The position numbers and the translations under genes were made by a program. 64,000 bases of DNA from positions 675,298-739,297 of the forward strand of contig VZTJ01001205.1 of assembly GCA_013397795.1 (NCBI GenBank), read 5' to 3'. Below, piece after piece: positions 60,701 through 64,000 of the stretch. The stretch comes from Orthonyx spaldingii. Lineage: Eukaryota > Chordata > Aves > Passeriformes > Orthonychidae. The first letter of the stretch is position 1. Each line of letters opens with the position of its first letter. The notes beneath the pieces are model-generated. The model was not told the DNA's origin and made no database searches. It saw nothing but the letters and a program-made list of their open reading frames with translations.

Positions 60701-62180
60701 CTGCCCTGAGCCAGCACATCCCTTTGCTGTCCCAAATGGCTGGCTTTGCTCTGAGCTCTGCTTTACTTGAGACTTTTTCCTTACAAGCTGGAGAAAGCCT
60801 CAGAAGTTCAAACCTTGCTCTTCACGTCTTTCTTCAGCGAGCGGCCTCTGAGGTATCACGTTGTGAGCTGCAGTGAAAGACGACGCGAGCAGGCTGCAGT
60901 CAGGAGATGAAGCTGCAGTGTTCCCTCCATCCCTGCTTTGCTCCAGCGAGGCCGCTGGCAGCTCCAGGTGCATCAGGGCACAGCTTGGTGCTCCAGCCTC
61001 CACCTCCCTCATGCAGGGCACGGCGCACCCCAGACCCCACGGCCCTGCGGGGAGTGTGAGTGCAGACCCTGGAGACAGCGCAGAGGGAGCAGTAACCCCA
61101 CAGGAACCCTCGGCCTCTGCCCCGACAGCCCTGGGAGCCTTTCCCCTGCCCCAGCTCGGTGCCACCTCCGGCGCTGCCGCTGCCCGGCCGCTCGCTCGCC
61201 CGGCCCGAGGTTGCTCCAGCTCTCTGCAGCAGATGGCACTCTTTAGTTCTGTTTCAAGCCCTCTCCTTCTGGAAGCTTCTCTGGGAGAATCTGTTTTAAA
61301 GGAGCCTCAGCACTTTCCCAGCCCTGTTCTCCATGAGGCTCCATGAACGCTTGTAAAGGCCGCTGGCTCTGGAGGGAGCCGGCGGTGGCAGGCGGGCCCT
61401 GCCAGGCCCGGTGACGTGTTGGCTGCACTCCTGCACGAATTCAACTGGTTTTGTCCTTCTGCTGCTGGATCAGGAACACTGACTCCTCCAGGAAGCCCTC
61501 TTGGGACCCAGTTCCTCCAGTACATTTCTAGTTTCTTTAATCCACAGTGGACAAAGGGAACCCTTCTGTGTTCTTAACCCACCTTTATTTTGTCACTCCC
61601 GTCCCACTTTGTGCATCAGGCCTCTTGTTGTGTCTCGGTTACCTGAGAGAATGAAAAAGTGGTAACAACCATCACGACCAGTTTCATCGCCTTTCTGTGT
61701 CATGGAAGGGAGAGAAATAGCAGCTACAACCTAAAGGAACCATCACTTAAGGCTGTGGCATTGGTTGTACTTTATCTGCTTGAATAAGGCTTATATTTCA
61801 AACAGAGTCACTGCATGAGAGCCTCGACTGCATGGGATGACGAGAATCCTGTCACACAAACCGCAGGGACACTCGGTGCAGTGCCATCCCCCCACCCCTC
61901 TCCCTGAGAGGCTGCTGACCAGAACTGGAGGACAGATTGCACAGAGGACTGGCTGAGCTGGTGGCTGGGCTGGGCAGGGCGGGGGACAGTGAAATGTGTC
62001 AGTCAGGTACTCGGCTGGAGCGGCTGCTGAGCAGAACAGAGCGACCGGTGGCACAGAGGGCTGCAAGGGCTGGGCTGCTGGACAGGGAGGTGCTGCTGGT
62101 GTTCTCTTGGCTTTGTGCACTGAGATGTTGTTGTCTCTGACCTTGGTGCCAAAGCCAGCTTTGTCACAAACATCAATAGA
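60701..62180. other. Non-coding, with a second CpG-rich patch
   Basis: A further CpG-rich patch at about 61010-61420 (GCGCTGCCGCTGCCCGGCCG, CTCGCTCGCCCGGCCCGAGG) lies 300 bp beyond the 60-kb island and may be its shore or a second unit. The rest is mixed with chance ORFs. Confidence 0.4.
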
Positions 62181-62286
62181 ATAATTGGTTAGAGCTTGGT
62201 GCTAAAAACACCAAGGTGCAGGTTTGATTCAAGAGTTGGACTTGATGATCCTTGTGGGTTCCTTCCAACTCAGAATATTCTGTGAT
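62181..62286 (+). mobile_element. tRNA-derived SINE with CR1 tail (TguSINE1-like)
   Basis: TTGGTTAGAGCTTGGTGCTA, AAAACACCAAGGTGCAGG and TTTGATTC follow the tRNA-Ile body (cf. GGTTAGAGCGTGGTGCTAAT...GGTTCGATCC). They give a degenerate anticodon arm and B box. The tRNA part joins directly to AGTTGGACTTGATGATCCTT and TTCCTTCCAACTCAGAATATTCTGTG, the CR1 3' tail. This hybrid is the architecture of the passerine SINE TguSINE1. The 5' end of the tRNA (D-arm side) is truncated, so it is not a functional tRNA. Confidence 0.75.
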
Positions 62287-64000
62287 GAGAAGAATGATGT
62301 ATGGAAAGCAGGGACCAGCCCTGGGATGGGGAAAATGTGCTCCATCCCCTGTGACACACTGAGCTGTGGCTCCTTGGGCACCACTGTGCCTATTTCTGCC
62401 CTGTGTTTAATTTTACAGGTCACCACTTCCAGGGAACCAAAATTTTGCGTTAAAAACTAGATAAATCTGTGTTTGCACATGTTTACAGGGGTTATTTCAG
62501 GGAAGATCAAAGTTTTCCAGTCATTATTTTATATATCTGCTTATAGGAAGAAGAGTTTGACCGATTTCATTGTTTTGGGCTATTTATTTATTTATATGTT
62601 TGGTTTTTGTTATTGTCTCCTGTTAGATGGGATGCTATTGGTTTTTACTAATTACAACATGGTTGCTCCTCTGAGCAGAAACTGCTGTCCATGGACGCAC
62701 ACTACAAGATGTCTCTGCTCCATAAATCAGTCCCAGGATTTTATTAGACTGTTTATGTAACCTTAGTTTCTGTGCTATAATTCTTTGCTGTGTTGCCTTG
62801 AGTAATTCCCAAAGAGAATGTTTGTTCTTCTTGCTTATAAATTCTTTAGTGTGGGAGCTTTGCTTGGGACTTCTTTGCCTTCCATCACTTTCCCCTTTTC
62901 TTGGATAACCCTTGGTAGCATTATAAATGCCAGTCATTAAAACCTAACTGTATTAGTTACTTACACATCATGAACTATAATTGTCTTGAAAATGGGAAGG
63001 AATAGCTTTGTAGTTAACCTGATTGCATTGATTTTCTTTTTAATGCACGTGAAGAAACTTTGGAAGTATCTAATTCACCAAACCCTGGTGCAGTTCTTCT
63101 TGCATGGAAGGTGTCCTCCTCTTTGGAGACCTTTGAGTGGACCTGCTTTGTTTTGGTCAGATCACATCTCAGTAAGATAAATAGTAATAATTGAATGCAA
63201 TGAAAATCTGGTGATTTCAGGGGGCATAAAGCGCAAGGTGGAGCACAGGTTTTCCACACAAGGTCTCTGAAAGCAATACATCTGCCAGTAACTTCTGAAG
63301 GCAGCAGGACTGCTTAGGGGCTTTTGCTGACACGTGTTCCATCAGTTTATAAAACCATGGCCTCAAACATCTGACAAAAATCAAGTGTACTTCTCTTCTG
63401 AAGTCATTGCACGGCCACATGCAGAGTGTTTGACATGAATCCACAGGGCTGCAGTGGAAATGGCTCCGTCGGGGTTGGGGGGAGGATGGAGGCACCTCCT
63501 CTGCTGCCGCAGAACCACTGGGGTGGTTCCACACCCTTCACCCCTGGCCTGTGCAGAGGCTCCTGTGGAGTCTGGGCTGGGGGGCTCCTGTGCTGCCCCT
63601 CACCCACGGGGCCGAGGCTCTGCCCCAAGTCCTGCTGAGGTCACACCAGCCTGGGGGAACATCAGCTTCTTCCTTACCAACAGTGAGCAACATCTGCTAG
63701 TGAACCAACAGGTCTGCTGTACTTTGAGTCCTTTGAGATGTTTAAATATGATATTTTTTCCCATACAACAGAAGTAATTAGCCTCCCGATTTCTTTGGCG
63801 TTATGGACTAGCACATGGGTGTTATCTCAGGGCTACATGGCTAAACCACCTCTAGCCCACATGACCCTATTATTTTAGGTTAATTTCTTATTGTGTCTGC
63901 CTCTGTCTTCAGTCACTGCTCCAATCTGCCTCTCCTTTCTCTTACCTTCCTCCATCCTCCCACAAATACTCTTTATTTTTGTATGCAGGCACCTCTGCTA
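62287..64000. other. Non-coding stretch, no gene seen
   Basis: AT-rich to about 63.2 kb, with a GC-rich patch at 63430-63650. Short ORFs are unsupported. Pyrimidine-rich sequence leads to the window edge. Confidence 0.4.

Noticed and set aside
60090..60770. 226-codon ORF
   Set aside because: It lies in a CpG island where stops are rare. ORFs of 87-168 codons overlap it on the minus strand, and it has no motif.
62181..62232. Functional tRNA gene
   Set aside because: The 5' acceptor and D arm are missing and the body runs straight into a CR1 tail, so it is a SINE.
1..64000. Known miRNA genes or tRNA/rRNA genes
   Set aside because: I read through for familiar mature sequences and rRNA/tRNA cores and saw none apart from the SINE. 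This was not an exhaustive search.

Overview
This is vertebrate nuclear DNA, almost certainly from a bird and most likely a passerine. Three things point there. CR1 LINE 3' ends recur in both orientations, with the avian 3' tail (AGAATGGTTTGGGTTGGAAGG on the reverse side). A short repeat near 62.2 kb joins a degenerate tRNA-Ile-like head to a CR1 3' tail, the architecture of the passerine TguSINE1 family. Exonic sequence is very sparse. There is no operon, phage, CRISPR array or bacterial gene structure. Nearly every ATG-initiated ORF in the window is a chance frame in GC-rich or CR1 sequence.

Layout. 1-14.9 kb is upstream or intergenic DNA with no convincing gene; it holds one weak exon-like frame (6.08 kb), two AT-rich stretches that look like conserved non-coding elements, and an old CR1/L3 remnant at 14.0-14.3 kb. 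14.96-15.96 kb is a CpG island with a 41-bp tandem duplication, a roughly 15-bp minisatellite and what looks like the 5' end of a plus-strand gene. An ATG at 15714 opens a 16-codon segment ending exactly at a consensus donor (AAG|GTAAGT). A stop codon in the same frame lies 21 nt upstream of the ATG. The next strong acceptor (17177) continues the same phase for 41 codons. I do not recognise the protein.

17.3-60 kb reads as intronic or intergenic DNA. It holds at least seven CR1 fragments, two older CR1/L3 remnants, a MIR fragment, a probable solo LTR, an ancient dispersed repeat, several microsatellites and minisatellites, and many AT-rich, TAAT-rich blocks. These blocks resemble the regulatory deserts around developmental genes. 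That is a compositional impression only, since no alignment could be made. A 57-nt exon-like segment at 34.70 kb is followed 11 nt later by an 81-nt hairpin with 17-bp perfect arms.

60.06-61.42 kb is a second, strong CpG-rich block, possibly an alternative or unrelated promoter. The remainder to 64 kb holds the SINE and otherwise unremarkable sequence.

I found no complete known gene and no clearly novel system. The best leads are the unrecognised 5' gene end at 15.7/17.2 kb with its repeat-encoded upstream ORF, the microexon plus hairpin at 34.7-34.85 kb, and the orphan CpG island at 60 kb.
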